DNA of 64,000 bases from Methanococcus maripaludis C5 (GTDB taxonomy: Archaea > AGJL01 > Methanococci > Methanococcales > Methanococcaceae), in contig NC_009135.1 in NCBI RefSeq assembly GCF_000016125.1, positions 1,488,001 to 1,552,000 of the forward strand. The letters run 5' to 3'. The translations under genes and the position numbers were made by a program. How positions within the stretch are numbered: the stretch's first letter is position 1; every line of letters begins with the position of its first letter. The notes beneath the pieces were generated by a model. That model did no database searches and was not told the DNA's origin. It saw only the letters and a list, made by a program, of their open reading frames with translations. This document shows positions 18,721 to 28,428 of this stretch, piece after piece.

Positions 18721-19752
18721 TTAAGGTCTCATACCTCCGACACTTAACCCTTCTTTTTCGTCGAACCCCATTATAATATTCATATTTTGAATTGCCTGAC
18801 CGCTTGCTCCTTTTACAAGATTATCTATTGCTGAAACCACGACAATTCTTCCGTGCTGGTCGATTTCAAATCCGCCAATATCGCAGAAATTAGTTCCACG
18901 AACTCCAGTTAAAGAGGGCATACTCTCTTCAAAAATTCTTACGAAAAATTCATCCTTGTAGAATTCTTCGTAAATTTCGATTACATCAACTCTACTCACG
19001 TCTTCTTTTAAGTATGAGTGTGCGGTGGTTAAAATTCCTCTTGTAACAGGAAGTAAGTGTGGCGTAAATGAAACTTTTAATCTTTTATTTCCGAGATATT
19101 CAAGTTCTTTTCCAATTTCAGGGCTGTGTCTGTGTTTCGTTATTTTGTATGCTCCAAGATTTTCATTTACATTTGGGAAATGCGTAGTCTGACTTGCTAC
19201 AACACCTGCACCACTTACTCCGGACTTTGAATCAAAAATAATTCGTTCATCAACAAGATCGTTTGCAACCAGCGGCGCCATTGAAAGAATTGCTCCTGTT
19301 GGGTAGCATCCAGGGTTTGCAATTGTTTTTGACTTTTTGATTTTTTCCCTGTGAAGTTCTGGAAGACCATAAACTGCAGATTCTATTTTTCCAGTGTGTT
19401 TCAATCCATACCATGATTCGTACATTTCGATGTCTTCAAACCGGTAGTCCCCACTTAAATCGATTATATTAATTCCTTTTTCATGTAATGTAGGAACAAT
19501 TGCCATCGATGCCCCATGGGGAGTTGCACAAAACACGATGTCTGTATCAATATCTTCTGGAGCAATATTTTGAAATTCCAAATCATTATAATTTCTTAAA
19601 TTTCTTACCTGGGGGTGAAAATCCGTTAGTTTTTTTCCAGCTTCTTTTCTGGATGTTACATTCAAAACTTCGACTTTGTCGTGATTTGAAAGGAGTCTTA
19701 AAAGTTCTGAACCCGTATACCCCGTTCCGCCTATTATCGAAACCGTTTTCAT
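18721..19752 (-). CDS. argC: N-acetyl-gamma-glutamyl-phosphate reductase
   Basis: NADPH-dependent reduction of acyl-glutamyl phosphate to the semialdehyde in arginine synthesis. 343 residues from the ATG at 19752, which has AGGTGG upstream; the GTG three codons earlier is part of that binding site. [14 protein letters not shown] is the nucleotide loop and ANPGCYPTG holds the catalytic cysteine. Late histidine-containing HLLPVTRGI fits the family. argG, another gene of the pathway, is at 58038, so the genes are dispersed. Confidence 0.95.
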   Translation of the reverse strand: MKTVSIIGGTGYTGSELLRLLSNHDKVEVLNVTSRKEAGKKLTDFHPQVRNLRNYNDLEFQNIAPEDIDTDIVFCATPHGASMAIVPTLHEKGINIIDLSGDYRFEDIEMYESWYGLKHTGKIESAVYGLPELHREKIKKSKTIANPGCYPTGAILSMAPLVANDLVDERIIFDSKSGVSGAGVVASQTTHFPNVNENLGAYKITKHRHSPEIGKELEYLGNKRLKVSFTPHLLPVTRGILTTAHSYLKEDVSRVDVIEIYEEFYKDEFFVRIFEESMPSLTGVRGTNFCDIGGFEIDQHGRIVVVSAIDNLVKGASGQAIQNMNIIMGFDEKEGLSVGGMRP

Positions 19753-19876
19753 TAAAACCACCTTTTAAAATAATACGAAAATTTTTGCTGTATAAACTAA
19801 ACCCTGATAAAATAAAAAAGTAATGATTCTTTCAGGATGAAAATCGTTTTTCATAATTTTAAAAATTAAAAAAGAA

Positions 19877-20398
19877 TTAAAAGTACCCAATCTGCCATTT
19901 TTCATAGTGTACTCTTTCTTTATCGAATTTTTCTACAGGAACTGGCTTTTCTGCAGGGTGTCCTAACGCTACAACTGAAAAAGGAATCACATTTTCGGGT
20001 GCATGTAAAACTTTTCTCATTTTTTCGACCCTTTCGTCCACAGGGTAAATTCCAAGCCATACCCCACCTATCCCTCGATCTTGTGCTTCAATTAATATAT
20101 TTTCAGTTGCTGCAGCACAGTCCTGAACCCAGAACTGTTTACAAGAACCATTTACTCTCCCCATGTTTCCGCAAACTACGATTGAAACTGGTGCTTCGTT
20201 TAACATTTCTGCGTGACTACTTATTTTAGAAATTCCTGAAAGAGTATCTTTATCGCGAACCACAACAAAGTCCCAAGGCCTTTGGTCGCATGCACTCGGT
20301 GCAGACATTGCTGCTTTTAATAAATCATCAATAATTTCTTCTGAAACGTCTTCAGACGTGTATTGTCGAACACTCCTTCTTTCAAATACTGCATTCAT
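19877..20398 (-). CDS. Nitroreductase family flavoprotein
   Basis: 173 residues with the FMN-binding pattern of the family: RRSVRQY at the N-terminus, APSACDQRPWDFVVV, and GIGGVWLGIYP near the middle. Natural electron acceptor and donor unknown; members in methanogens might use F420H2 or NADH. It has its own ribosome binding site (GGGGTT) and about 120 bases separate it from argC downstream. Confidence 0.9.
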   Translation of the reverse strand: MNAVFERRSVRQYTSEDVSEEIIDDLLKAAMSAPSACDQRPWDFVVVRDKDTLSGISKISSHAEMLNEAPVSIVVCGNMGRVNGSCKQFWVQDCAAATENILIEAQDRGIGGVWLGIYPVDERVEKMRKVLHAPENVIPFSVVALGHPAEKPVPVEKFDKERVHYEKWQIGYF

Positions 20399-20567
20399 AT
20401 TTTAACCCCTATTTTTCGTTTAAATGTAGTTTAACCCCCAAATTTAGTTTTCCACATAAAAATATCAATCTTTCAAAGACATATATTTTACCACTGAGTG
20501 CTAATTATTAGATAACTTAATGACAATTTTATATATCTTGATTGCTATAGTGTGTATCGGTGCTCAT

Positions 20568-21224
20568 ATGATAGGAACATGCATGCGATTTTCAAAACCT
20601 GAAAAAGGAGTGGAATTTACCGATTGGGGCCTTCATTTTTGTCCCAATATTGATGAACATTTTAAAAGTGGACTTACTGGATTTCACGCACCTATCGTAG
20701 ATATCGGAACCCCAAATAAAACCGAAGGACTTAAAACACTAAAAAATGTAATTAATAATATCCCTGGAGCAGATTATTTAACGATACATCTCCATAATGG
20801 AAAAGAACCCGAATACAATACTCTTTTAGATAATGTTTCAGAATTAAACGAATATTCTAAAGAAAGAAACATTGAACTTTGTATCGAAAATTTAAGAAAG
20901 GGATTTTCTTCAAAACCTGAAAATGTAATAAATGTTGCAGAAGCAACCGGGTGCAAAATAACGTTTGATATCGGACATACACCGTATGAAAACAGAATGA
21001 ACTGTATAAACCTATTTTCAGATAAAATTTACAACGTCCATACTTACGAGCGAGAGTGCGATAAAATAGGACATGTTGCTCCAAAAGATTTAACATATTT
21101 AAAACCTGTTTTAGACGGCCTGTTAGATATTGGCTGCGATTTCTGGCTTATTGAACTGATGAATGTTGAAGAAATAAAAAATACGAAAAACATGTTGAAT
21201 AAATACCTTGAATACTATAGATAA
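20568..21224 (+). CDS. TIM-barrel protein, xylose isomerase/AP endonuclease 2-like
   Basis: About 218 residues resembling the sugar phosphate isomerase/epimerase superfamily: LTIHLHNGKEP, ELCIENLRKG, KITFDIGHT, YNVHTYERE and FWLIELMN provide candidate metal-binding H, E and D residues at strand ends. I place the start at ATG 20568 with GGTG upstream. The longer frame to 20520 would run through TTTTATATATC, which looks like the TATA box of this gene. It leads a set of four genes in one direction with very short gaps. Substrate unknown: a sugar isomerase or a repair nuclease are both possible. Confidence 0.7.
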   Translation: MIGTCMRFSKPEKGVEFTDWGLHFCPNIDEHFKSGLTGFHAPIVDIGTPNKTEGLKTLKNVINNIPGADYLTIHLHNGKEPEYNTLLDNVSELNEYSKERNIELCIENLRKGFSSKPENVINVAEATGCKITFDIGHTPYENRMNCINLFSDKIYNVHTYERECDKIGHVAPKDLTYLKPVLDGLLDIGCDFWLIELMNVEEIKNTKNMLNKYLEYYR

Positions 21225-21255
21225 AGTAAGTACTTCTAATTTATTGGGTGTTATT

Positions 21256-22065
21256 TTGGATATCGAGTTTAAAAAATCTTTTAAAGAGTTGACCTTATCT
21301 AAAGATTGCTTAAAAATTATAGAAGAAAACGGAATTAAATTGGAAAAAATCGTAATTGGAGAATTTTCTGGAAGAGATAGCGCGGCTGCGATTATAAAAG
21401 CTTTTGAAAATGAAGACATTGATGCGGTTTTACCGATTTTAGGATTTACGGGTACCGACTACGGTGAAAAAGAAATATTCTATCGAAACTGGGACGTAAT
21501 AAATAAAAAAATTAAAGAATCTTACGAAAATAAGTATTTACTGCCCCTTCACTTTATTTTTGAACCAAAACTCTGGAATGCACTTAACGGAAGATTTGTT
21601 GCATATGCCGTCCAAAAATATGGATATTACACGCCGTGTATTGGATGTCATGCCTATTTAAGAATGCTAAGGGTCCCTCTTGCAAAACATCTTGGAAAAA
21701 AAATCATTAGTGGAGAGAGGATACTTCACGATAACGACTTTAAAATCGACCAATTTAAAGAAACTCTTGAAACATACTACAAAATATGCGAAAAATTCGA
21801 TGTTGAACTCATTTTTCCAGTAAAAGACATTGAAGAAGGATCCAAAATAAAAGAGATTATTGGAGATAATTGGGAACAAGGCCAAAACCAGTATTCATGC
21901 ATGTTTAGTGGAAATTACCGTGATCTGGATGGTAAAGTAATATTTGAAAAGGAAAAAATCGTAAAAATTTTAAACGAGTTTATATATCCCGCATCCATTG
22001 AAATATTAAAGAAAGGATACCAAAATAACTTTAAATACCTCAAAACAGTGAAAAAGTTTCTTTAA
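21256..22065 (+). CDS. PP-loop (adenine alpha-hydrolase-like) ATPase, function unknown
   Basis: About 269 residues. Near residue 40 there is EFSGRDSAAAI, a variant of the SGGxDS PP-loop that binds ATP and adenylates a substrate, and later YYTPCIGCHAYLRM, a CxxC of the kind seen in tRNA-modifying PP-loop enzymes. TTG 21256 has GGTG 5 bases upstream and avoids overlap with the previous gene, so I prefer it to 21208. tRNA thiolation or asparagine-synthetase-like chemistry are guesses. The sequence shows only the ATP loop and a possible zinc/thiol pair. Confidence 0.6.
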   Translation: MDIEFKKSFKELTLSKDCLKIIEENGIKLEKIVIGEFSGRDSAAAIIKAFENEDIDAVLPILGFTGTDYGEKEIFYRNWDVINKKIKESYENKYLLPLHFIFEPKLWNALNGRFVAYAVQKYGYYTPCIGCHAYLRMLRVPLAKHLGKKIISGERILHDNDFKIDQFKETLETYYKICEKFDVELIFPVKDIEEGSKIKEIIGDNWEQGQNQYSCMFSGNYRDLDGKVIFEKEKIVKILNEFIYPASIEILKKGYQNNFKYLKTVKKFL

Positions 22066-22075
22066 TGAACGTAAC

Positions 22076-23356
22076 ATGCGAACTTTACTTGTATTGTTGG
22101 ACGGGCTTGGAGATAGGCCTTCTTGTATTTTAAACGATAAAACTCCACTAGAATATGCAAAAACTCCAAACTTAGATGCTTTTGCGAAAAAAAGCAGAAC
22201 TGGGTTAATGACCCCGTATAAAAACGGCGTTCCCCTTGGAACCGAAGTTGCTCATTTTTTGCTCTGGGGATACAGCTTGTCTGAATTTCCCGGAAGAGGC
22301 GTTATCGAAGCTTTAGGCGAAGATATCGAACTTAACGACAATTCAATCTATTTGAGAGCTACTTTTGGATACGTAGAAAAGAATAATGGGTTTTTTGTAA
22401 AAGACAGGCGTACTAAGAATATTTCAACAGACGAAATAAAACAGCTTATAAGTTCCCTCCCGAAAAAAATTGAAAATTATGAATTTAAATTACACTATTC
22501 TTTTGATACACACTGTATTTTAGAAATAATATCTAAAGATTACATAATATCTGATAAAATATCGGATAGCGATCCATTTTATCGAGAAAGGCATGTTTTA
22601 AAAGTAAAACCACTCAAAAATATTTCAAAGTCGCTAGAGTTTGAAAATGCAAAAAAAACAGCCCAAATATTGAATGAATATCTTTTAAAATGTACTGAAA
22701 TCTTGGAAAACCATTCAATAAATATTGAACGAAAAGAAAATGGACTTCAGCTTGCAAATTTCTTGCTTACAAAGTGGGCCGGCAGAAAAACTGAACTTGA
22801 CTCTTTTAAAGATCGTTGGGGCATGAATGCTGCAATAGTTGCAAAAAGCAGCGTTTTTAAAGGCCTGTCGAAATTATTAAAAATGGATTACTATCCTGAA
22901 GGAGATTTTGAAAAAGCATTTTTAAAAGGAATTGAATTAAAAAATTACGATTTTATACATATACATACTAAAGAACCCGATGAAGCGGCACATACTAAAA
23001 ATCCAGTTAATAAAGTTGAAGTTATCGAAAAACTAGATAAATGTCTTGAAACGATAAATGAACTAAGTGAAGAATTAATCATTGTTACAGCTGATCACTC
23101 TACACCCTCCGTTGGAACGCTGATTCATTCAGGAGAAGAGGTTCCAATTGCAGTATTTAAAAATGGAATCATAACTGATCCTAATGAATATTTTAACGAA
23201 AAAGAATGCTCAAAAGGATATTTAAACCTAAAATCAAAAGATTTGATGAATTTAATACTAACTTACACAAACAAAGCCGGATTGTATGATGCAAGAATTG
23301 GAAATAACTTTTTACGATATATTCCAGACGATGATTCGGTTGAACATTTGAAATAG
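22076..23356 (+). CDS. ApgM-like phosphoglycerate mutase family protein
   Basis: 426 residues of the alkaline phosphatase superfamily, archaeal cofactor-independent phosphoglycerate mutase branch: LVLLDGLGDRP (metal aspartate), TPNLDAFAKKSRTGLMTP, GYSLSEFPGRGVIEALG, RDRWGMN-like segment, IHTKEPDEAAH and VTADHSTPSV. Where the ApgM pattern has a GS-D-TAH nucleophile motif, this protein reads LGTEVAHF, with Thr in place of the predicted serine. It may be a paralogue acting on another phosphate or sulfate ester. It sits between a PP-loop gene and a phospholipase C-like gene, gaps of 10 and 8 bases, unlike a housekeeping glycolytic gene. Confidence 0.78.
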   Translation: MRTLLVLLDGLGDRPSCILNDKTPLEYAKTPNLDAFAKKSRTGLMTPYKNGVPLGTEVAHFLLWGYSLSEFPGRGVIEALGEDIELNDNSIYLRATFGYVEKNNGFFVKDRRTKNISTDEIKQLISSLPKKIENYEFKLHYSFDTHCILEIISKDYIISDKISDSDPFYRERHVLKVKPLKNISKSLEFENAKKTAQILNEYLLKCTEILENHSINIERKENGLQLANFLLTKWAGRKTELDSFKDRWGMNAAIVAKSSVFKGLSKLLKMDYYPEGDFEKAFLKGIELKNYDFIHIHTKEPDEAAHTKNPVNKVEVIEKLDKCLETINELSEELIIVTADHSTPSVGTLIHSGEEVPIAVFKNGIITDPNEYFNEKECSKGYLNLKSKDLMNLILTYTNKAGLYDARIGNNFLRYIPDDDSVEHLK

Positions 23357-23364
23357 GTAATATT

Positions 23365-23886
23365 ATGCCAAATATGTACTCCCATCTTGTTCTATCTAAG
23401 ATATTTCTTGAAAATTGCCCTACGGATAATTTTGATTTAGATAACTTTTATTTTGGAACAAGTGTGCCGGATATTGGATATTTTTCAAAGATTGAGCGAA
23501 AAATTACTCATTTTTATAACTTGGATCCTGAAAAGTATTTTGAAGATAGCGCCATTTCTGAAAAATCTTTTTTAAAAGGATATAAACTTCATTTGTATCT
23601 TGACAATATCTGGAAATACGAGATAAGGCTTAAAAATAATATTTCAATCGAAGAAAATGCTTTAATTTATAATTATTTTGATGGATTTTTAAAAAATAAA
23701 TTCAATATTGAATTAGAATATTTTAAAAACTTTATTTTAAATGGAAACTGCGGTTTTTTAAGAAAATTAAATATTGATAAAATTACGTGTGAAAACTGGA
23801 AGAAAGGTTCATTTTATAATATTTCTGAGTTTGAAGTTAATAAAAACTATCAAAAAATAGTTGAAGAGTATTTAAAAATTTGTTAA
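23365..23886 (+). CDS. Hypothetical protein, zinc-dependent phospholipase C-like
   Basis: 173 residues. The start NMYSHLVLSK, then FYFGTSVPDIGYF and KITHFYN give the H...PD...TH pattern of the zinc-dependent phospholipase C (S1-P1 nuclease-like) fold found in many small archaeal and bacterial proteins. A second GYKLHLYLD follows. The rest is very rich in N, K and F. AGGTAAT binding site, ATG start. Last gene of the four-gene set; it converges with the ABC transporter operon, six bases away. Function unknown. Confidence 0.55.
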   Translation: MPNMYSHLVLSKIFLENCPTDNFDLDNFYFGTSVPDIGYFSKIERKITHFYNLDPEKYFEDSAISEKSFLKGYKLHLYLDNIWKYEIRLKNNISIEENALIYNYFDGFLKNKFNIELEYFKNFILNGNCGFLRKLNIDKITCENWKKGSFYNISEFEVNKNYQKIVEEYLKIC

Positions 23887-23892
23887 AAAGAA

Positions 23893-24864
23893 TTAAATTG
23901 AAATAATACTGTTCTTATCAAAATCAAATGAAATTTCATCGCCTGTTCTAAAATCTGTTGAATTATTAGTTTGAATGGTAAATAAAAAATCACCGTGCTT
24001 TATAACATATCTTGTAATACTGCCCAAGAATTCTTGATCTAAAATTCTTCCATTAAAGTTTCCGTTTCCAAATTTCATTGATTCCGGCCTTACAAAATAC
24101 TTTTTATCAGCGTAATTTTCAATATTTAATTCTTTTAATATCGAAAGGGGAATTTCATTAACAATTCCAATAAATTTGGCCACATGTTCTGTTTTAGGAG
24201 TTGAATAAATTGAATAAGGTTTTCCAAACTGTTCAATTATCCCTTTATTCATTACTGCAACTTTATCGGATAATGCTAGTGCTTCTTCTTGATCGTGTGT
24301 TACATAAATCGTTGGAATCCCGAGACTTCTTTGTAATTCTTTAAGCTCTTTTCTCATCTTTATCCTGAGTTTTGCATCTAAATTACTAAGAGGTTCATCT
24401 AAAAGCATTGCTTTTGGTTCAATTACCATTGCTCTTGTAATTGCAACCCGTTGCTGCATCCCACCACTCAATTCTTCGATAGAATATGTTTCATATCCCC
24501 CTAAATTCACAATATCTATTGAATTTTTTACTTTTTCTGAAATTTCATTTTTGCTTAGATTTTTTAGCTTTAAACCATATGCAATATTTTCAAAAACAGT
24601 TAAATGTGGGAATAATGCGTAGTTTTGAAATACCATCCCGATATTTCGCTTGTTTGGTGGAAGATTTGTTATATCTTCACCATTCAAAAAAAGTCTGCCT
24701 TGATCAGGTTTTTCAAATCCTGCTATAACCCTTAAACACGTTGTTTTTCCACACCCGCTAGAACCAACAAGAGATACAAGTTCTTCTGCGCATTCAAAAT
24801 TAATATCTTTTAAAACCGTGTTTTCTTCGAAGTTTTTTGAAATATTTTCAAGTTTTAAAACCAT
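23893..24864 (-). CDS. ABC transporter ATP-binding protein, iron(III)-type
   Basis: 323 residues. Walker A GSSGCGKTT, signature ELSGGMQQR, Walker B AMLLDEPLSNLD and switch VTHDQEEAL are complete; a C-terminal TOBE-like regulatory domain follows from about residue 240. This is the CysA/FbpC/PotA class. Its start overlaps the end of the permease gene by 10 bases, so the two are translationally coupled. With the binding protein upstream they form an importer, most likely for ferric iron. Confidence 0.9.
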   Translation of the reverse strand: MVLKLENISKNFEENTVLKDINFECAEELVSLVGSSGCGKTTCLRVIAGFEKPDQGRLFLNGEDITNLPPNKRNIGMVFQNYALFPHLTVFENIAYGLKLKNLSKNEISEKVKNSIDIVNLGGYETYSIEELSGGMQQRVAITRAMVIEPKAMLLDEPLSNLDAKLRIKMRKELKELQRSLGIPTIYVTHDQEEALALSDKVAVMNKGIIEQFGKPYSIYSTPKTEHVAKFIGIVNEIPLSILKELNIENYADKKYFVRPESMKFGNGNFNGRILDQEFLGSITRYVIKHGDFLFTIQTNNSTDFRTGDEISFDFDKNSIISI

Positions 24865-26492
24865 TGTTTATCCCCTTTCAATCTCAATATCCCTAAAATT
24901 CCAATTATCGAGAGTATAACCATAAACATTGAATAGCATGCTCCAACACCGAGCTGCCGATTTATCGTTGATTCGAACACCATTGCAGATAACACTTTTG
25001 TATTTGCAGTCATTAAGAAAATTATGGAACCTAACGACTTTATTGTTGCAATGAAGGTATATATCATGCTAAATATTATTGCAGGTTTTAATAAAGGCAG
25101 CACTACTTTGTAAAATGTTTTTAACCGATTTGCACCAAGATTAAGAGATGCTTCTTCAACAGATTCTTCTATTTGTGACAGTACAGAATTTCCCGTTTTA
25201 AATGAGAATGGAAGCTTTCGAACCATACAATTCAAAATTATAATTGAAGATGTTCCGTTAAGTAACAACGGATAATTATTGAACGCTAAAAGGTAACCTA
25301 AACCCATAAAAGTTCCAGGTATTGCAAAAGGAAGGGTTATTATCAGATCCATTAGCTTTCGGCCGAAAAACTTTCCGCGATACACAATATATGAATAAGC
25401 AACACCTAAAAACGCCACCAAAATGCTTGAAGATAGGGAATATACTAACGTGTTTTTTATTGCCAATTGTCCTGCGCCAATTGCTTCATAAAAATAATCT
25501 AGTGTCAATGCATAGTTGTGGCCAAAACTCTTCGTAAATGATGCTACAAAAACTGCGAAAAACAAAAGATACGCAATTATTGAGAAAAATACTGCTGGAA
25601 TCCCCAGAACTGTTTTTTGTAAGTTGCTAAGTGAATATTTTGTTAATTTGGATTTTTTGAGACCATAACCTTTGTGGTATTTAGAATATAGGTAAAAAAG
25701 GGCCAATGATGGAAAAAGAAGTACCACACTGAGAGTTGATGCCATTTGTGTGTTGTATCTTCCAATTATCTCAAAATATGATGCTGTTGCAAGGGTATTG
25801 AAATTTCCGCCAACGATTATTGGAGTTCCAAAATCCGCCATTGATTGCATAAATATCAAAAGCCCTGCGCTCAATATTCCTGGAATTAATAAGGGAAAGG
25901 TTACTTTTTTGAAAACCTGAAATTCGTTTGAACCAAGATTTCTTGCAGCATCCTCAAATTCTCCAGAAATTCCCAGAAGTACCGCAGAAATTATAAAAAA
26001 CGCGGTTGTCGTGTAATCAATCGACTGCATTATCACGACACTTTTCCAGCCATAAATACTTGGTTCTAGCCCCAGTAACCCGTAAGTAATAGCCCCGTGC
26101 CGTCCAAAAAGAAAAACGTATGCGAGTGATGAAATAAATCCGGGTGTGATTATCGGTAGAAAAACTGCGACTTTAAAAAAATTTTTAAACTTGAAATCCG
26201 TTTTAAAAATGATTATTGAAAAAATAAAACCTAATACAATGGAAATTAGTGTTGAAAAGCACGCTACAACGACGCTGTTTTTTAAAATACTAAAATAGTA
26301 CGAATCTGAAATAAATTTGGAATAAAATTCGAGTGTAAAACCGTTTGAGCCGTAAACCGACTGTATAAATACAACAAATATGGGGTACATTATGAATAAC
26401 AATAAAAAAGCATTCGCAAGGATATAAAAACCATTTTCAAGGATTTTTGGGTAAATTTTTGGTAGCATTTCTTTTTTAAAAAGTTCTTTCAT
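24855..26492 (-). CDS. ABC transporter permease, iron(III)-type, two fused domains
   Basis: 545 residues with about twelve membrane segments and two copies of the permease coupling motif: EDAARNLGSNEFQVFKKV in the first half and EEASLNLGANRLKTFYKV in the second. Such tandem FbpB-type permeases work as a single polypeptide. Start ATG has CAGGTG upstream and lies 31 bases after the binding-protein gene in the direction of transcription. Confidence 0.93.
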   Translation of the reverse strand: MKELFKKEMLPKIYPKILENGFYILANAFLLLFIMYPIFVVFIQSVYGSNGFTLEFYSKFISDSYYFSILKNSVVVACFSTLISIVLGFIFSIIIFKTDFKFKNFFKVAVFLPIITPGFISSLAYVFLFGRHGAITYGLLGLEPSIYGWKSVVIMQSIDYTTTAFFIISAVLLGISGEFEDAARNLGSNEFQVFKKVTFPLLIPGILSAGLLIFMQSMADFGTPIIVGGNFNTLATASYFEIIGRYNTQMASTLSVVLLFPSLALFYLYSKYHKGYGLKKSKLTKYSLSNLQKTVLGIPAVFFSIIAYLLFFAVFVASFTKSFGHNYALTLDYFYEAIGAGQLAIKNTLVYSLSSSILVAFLGVAYSYIVYRGKFFGRKLMDLIITLPFAIPGTFMGLGYLLAFNNYPLLLNGTSSIIILNCMVRKLPFSFKTGNSVLSQIEESVEEASLNLGANRLKTFYKVVLPLLKPAIIFSMIYTFIATIKSLGSIIFLMTANTKVLSAMVFESTINRQLGVGACYSMFMVILSIIGILGILRLKGDKQWF

Positions 26493-26523
26493 TTACTGCA
26501 CCTGTAAAAAAATAGATAAAAAA

Positions 26524-27555
26524 TTATTCAGTAGTTGAAATTTCTCGGTATCGGGATTCCCATTCATCCAAAATTCTATCTCTGTTTTCTCCCCAGTACA
26601 CGAAATCCATGTCGATGAAATTGAGTTCTTCAGGGTTTGGAACTCCTTCGATAACTTCAATATCTCCCCTTACAGGTACACGAGGGCTTGCCTGCATCAA
26701 TACTTCCTGACCTTCTTTTGAAAGACACCAGTCAACAAATATTTTTGCGTTTTCAGGGTGTTTTGCACCGTTTACTATTGAAACTGGTGAAGGCCACCAG
26801 ATAACGTTATCCAAAAATACAGATTTTACAGGTAATTCTGAATTTGCGATTAATGTCGTGTGTGGATCAGGTGCTACACCATAAGCGTATTCACCAGCAG
26901 TTACTAAATTTCCAGGTCCACTTCCCCTTTTTGTAAGGAACGGAGTGTTTTGGTAGAATTTATCAAGGTAATTCCAGCCTTCTTCTTCACCATTCATTTG
27001 AAGAATTCCACATATTGTAAAGTATGCAGTACCTGAAACAGTTGGGTTTGATGCAATTAATTCACCACTGTAATCTTCGGTTATTAAATCATCCCAAGTT
27101 TCTGGCTCAGGTAATCCTTTTTCTGTCATTAAATCGGTATTTTCTAAAATTCCTATTGTAACAAGAGAAACTCCTATCCAGTAACCATTTTCTTCAACAA
27201 ATAATGGATCAATCTCTTCTGCATTAGGAGATTTGTATGCTTCGAGTAATCCATCGTTTTGTGCACTTATAAATGCATCTATTCCTCCTCCAAGCCATAC
27301 GTCTGCTGAAGGATTACTTTGTTCAGCCTTTAATCTGGAAAGTGCCTCACCAGATGAAAGGGACACGTATTCCATTTTTATGCCCGTATCTTTTTCAAAT
27401 TCTTCTGCAATTAAATCAAGTCCTCCGTATGCAACATATACTGTCACAATCGGTTCTTCTTCAGATACTTCTGAAGCTTGCTGTTCAGTACATCCTGCAA
27501 ACACGAGGGCCGCCATAATGCATAAGATAGCGAGTATGCCATTTAATTTTTTCAA
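26524..27555 (-). CDS. ABC transporter substrate-binding lipoprotein, iron(III)-type
   Basis: About 343 residues. A signal peptide with lipobox (ALVFAGC) indicates an exported, lipid-anchored or pseudo-lipoprotein binding protein. The mature part matches the FbpA/thiamine-type fold (TVYVAYGGLDLIAEEFEK, RGSGPGNLVTAGEYAYG, DNVIWWPSPVSI). The start is TTG 27555 with GGAGGTG upstream; the frame beginning at 27576 would include the binding site as codons. First gene of the operon. Fe3+ is the most likely ligand; thiamine, phosphonate or other anions cannot be excluded. Confidence 0.88.
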   Translation of the reverse strand: MKKLNGILAILCIMAALVFAGCTEQQASEVSEEEPIVTVYVAYGGLDLIAEEFEKDTGIKMEYVSLSSGEALSRLKAEQSNPSADVWLGGGIDAFISAQNDGLLEAYKSPNAEEIDPLFVEENGYWIGVSLVTIGILENTDLMTEKGLPEPETWDDLITEDYSGELIASNPTVSGTAYFTICGILQMNGEEEGWNYLDKFYQNTPFLTKRGSGPGNLVTAGEYAYGVAPDPHTTLIANSELPVKSVFLDNVIWWPSPVSIVNGAKHPENAKIFVDWCLSKEGQEVLMQASPRVPVRGDIEVIEGVPNPEELNFIDMDFVYWGENRDRILDEWESRYREISTTE

Positions 27556-27597
27556 GATTACACCTCCGAAATACATTATTTAGTGTTTATTATATTA

Positions 27598-27614
27598 TTT
27601 AATAATTATCATTA
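27598..27614 (-). promoter_or_regulatory. Possible operator of the iron-type ABC operon
   Basis: TAATAATTATCATTA (near 27599-27613) is nearly self-complementary and lies just upstream of the likely promoter of the binding-protein gene. It resembles the AT-rich dyads bound by iron-responsive DtxR/Fur-type regulators. There is no direct evidence for the regulator. Confidence 0.25.
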
Positions 27615-27786
27615 GATTAAAAAATAGAGAATATACTAATTATAAAACTTAATATATAAAAACACCTCGTTGGACGTTCAAAAATTAAAAGCTATTTAAG
27701 AAGAGTAATTTGTAAAAAAGTATCTAAAACAGGATCATACGTTAAATTCAGATATTCTAAAAAACCTTAAAATAATTATTAAAAGC

Positions 27787-28347
27787 CTAATCCTCGATTT
27801 TTAAGTCGTATATCGATAGAGTATCTTGGAATAGGTATATTATAAAAAATGCCGCCATGAATGAAAGAATTTTATCTGCAAAATTCGTATAAAGTCCTGC
27901 GGCAAATGCGGAAGTTGGGATACCCTGTCCAAGTGCAATGATCGTTTGGGTAATATGTCCAACCCCTCCTTCAGTTATTCCGCCAAAGAAATATATTGAA
28001 ACCATATTTCCCAAGATTGAAGAAATCAAGGATACAACTATCGCAGCCAAAAATATTGTTTTAAAATTAATGATTTTTGTATGGAGCATTATTCCAGTAG
28101 TAATTCCGATTAAAACATTTACAATTGCAAAAAGAAAATTTTCTTCAGATATAAAAATACCTGTTATCAGATTTGTAATAAGGCCCACAAGTGCCCCGAT
28201 GTGCGGGCCCAAGATCATTGCACTAAATATCGTTCCGATGCTGTCAAGATACAGCGGAAAAAGATATATGCCTTCAATATATGTGCCAAAAACATTTAAG
28301 CCAATACTAAACAGTAAAATTTCTGAAAATAAAATTCCGTACCTCAA
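27787..28347 (-). CDS. ECF-type transporter S component-like membrane protein
   Basis: 186 residues with five to six hydrophobic helices. The stretch YLDSIGTIFSAMILGP followed by HIGALVGLITNLITG is the pattern of substrate-binding S components (vitamin importers) and of related sensor membrane domains. No ATPase or T component is adjacent, so it would have to share a common energising module or act alone. Start is TTG with GGGGATC upstream. Substrate not predictable. Confidence 0.65.
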   Translation of the reverse strand: MRYGILFSEILLFSIGLNVFGTYIEGIYLFPLYLDSIGTIFSAMILGPHIGALVGLITNLITGIFISEENFLFAIVNVLIGITTGIMLHTKIINFKTIFLAAIVVSLISSILGNMVSIYFFGGITEGGVGHITQTIIALGQGIPTSAFAAGLYTNFADKILSFMAAFFIIYLFQDTLSIYDLKIED

Positions 28348-28428
28348 AAGATCCCCTCGAGTATGATATTTATCCTATTCTAAAAAAGTAATATATAAAT
28401 GTTAATAATTGGCTAGTTCAGTGCTTTA

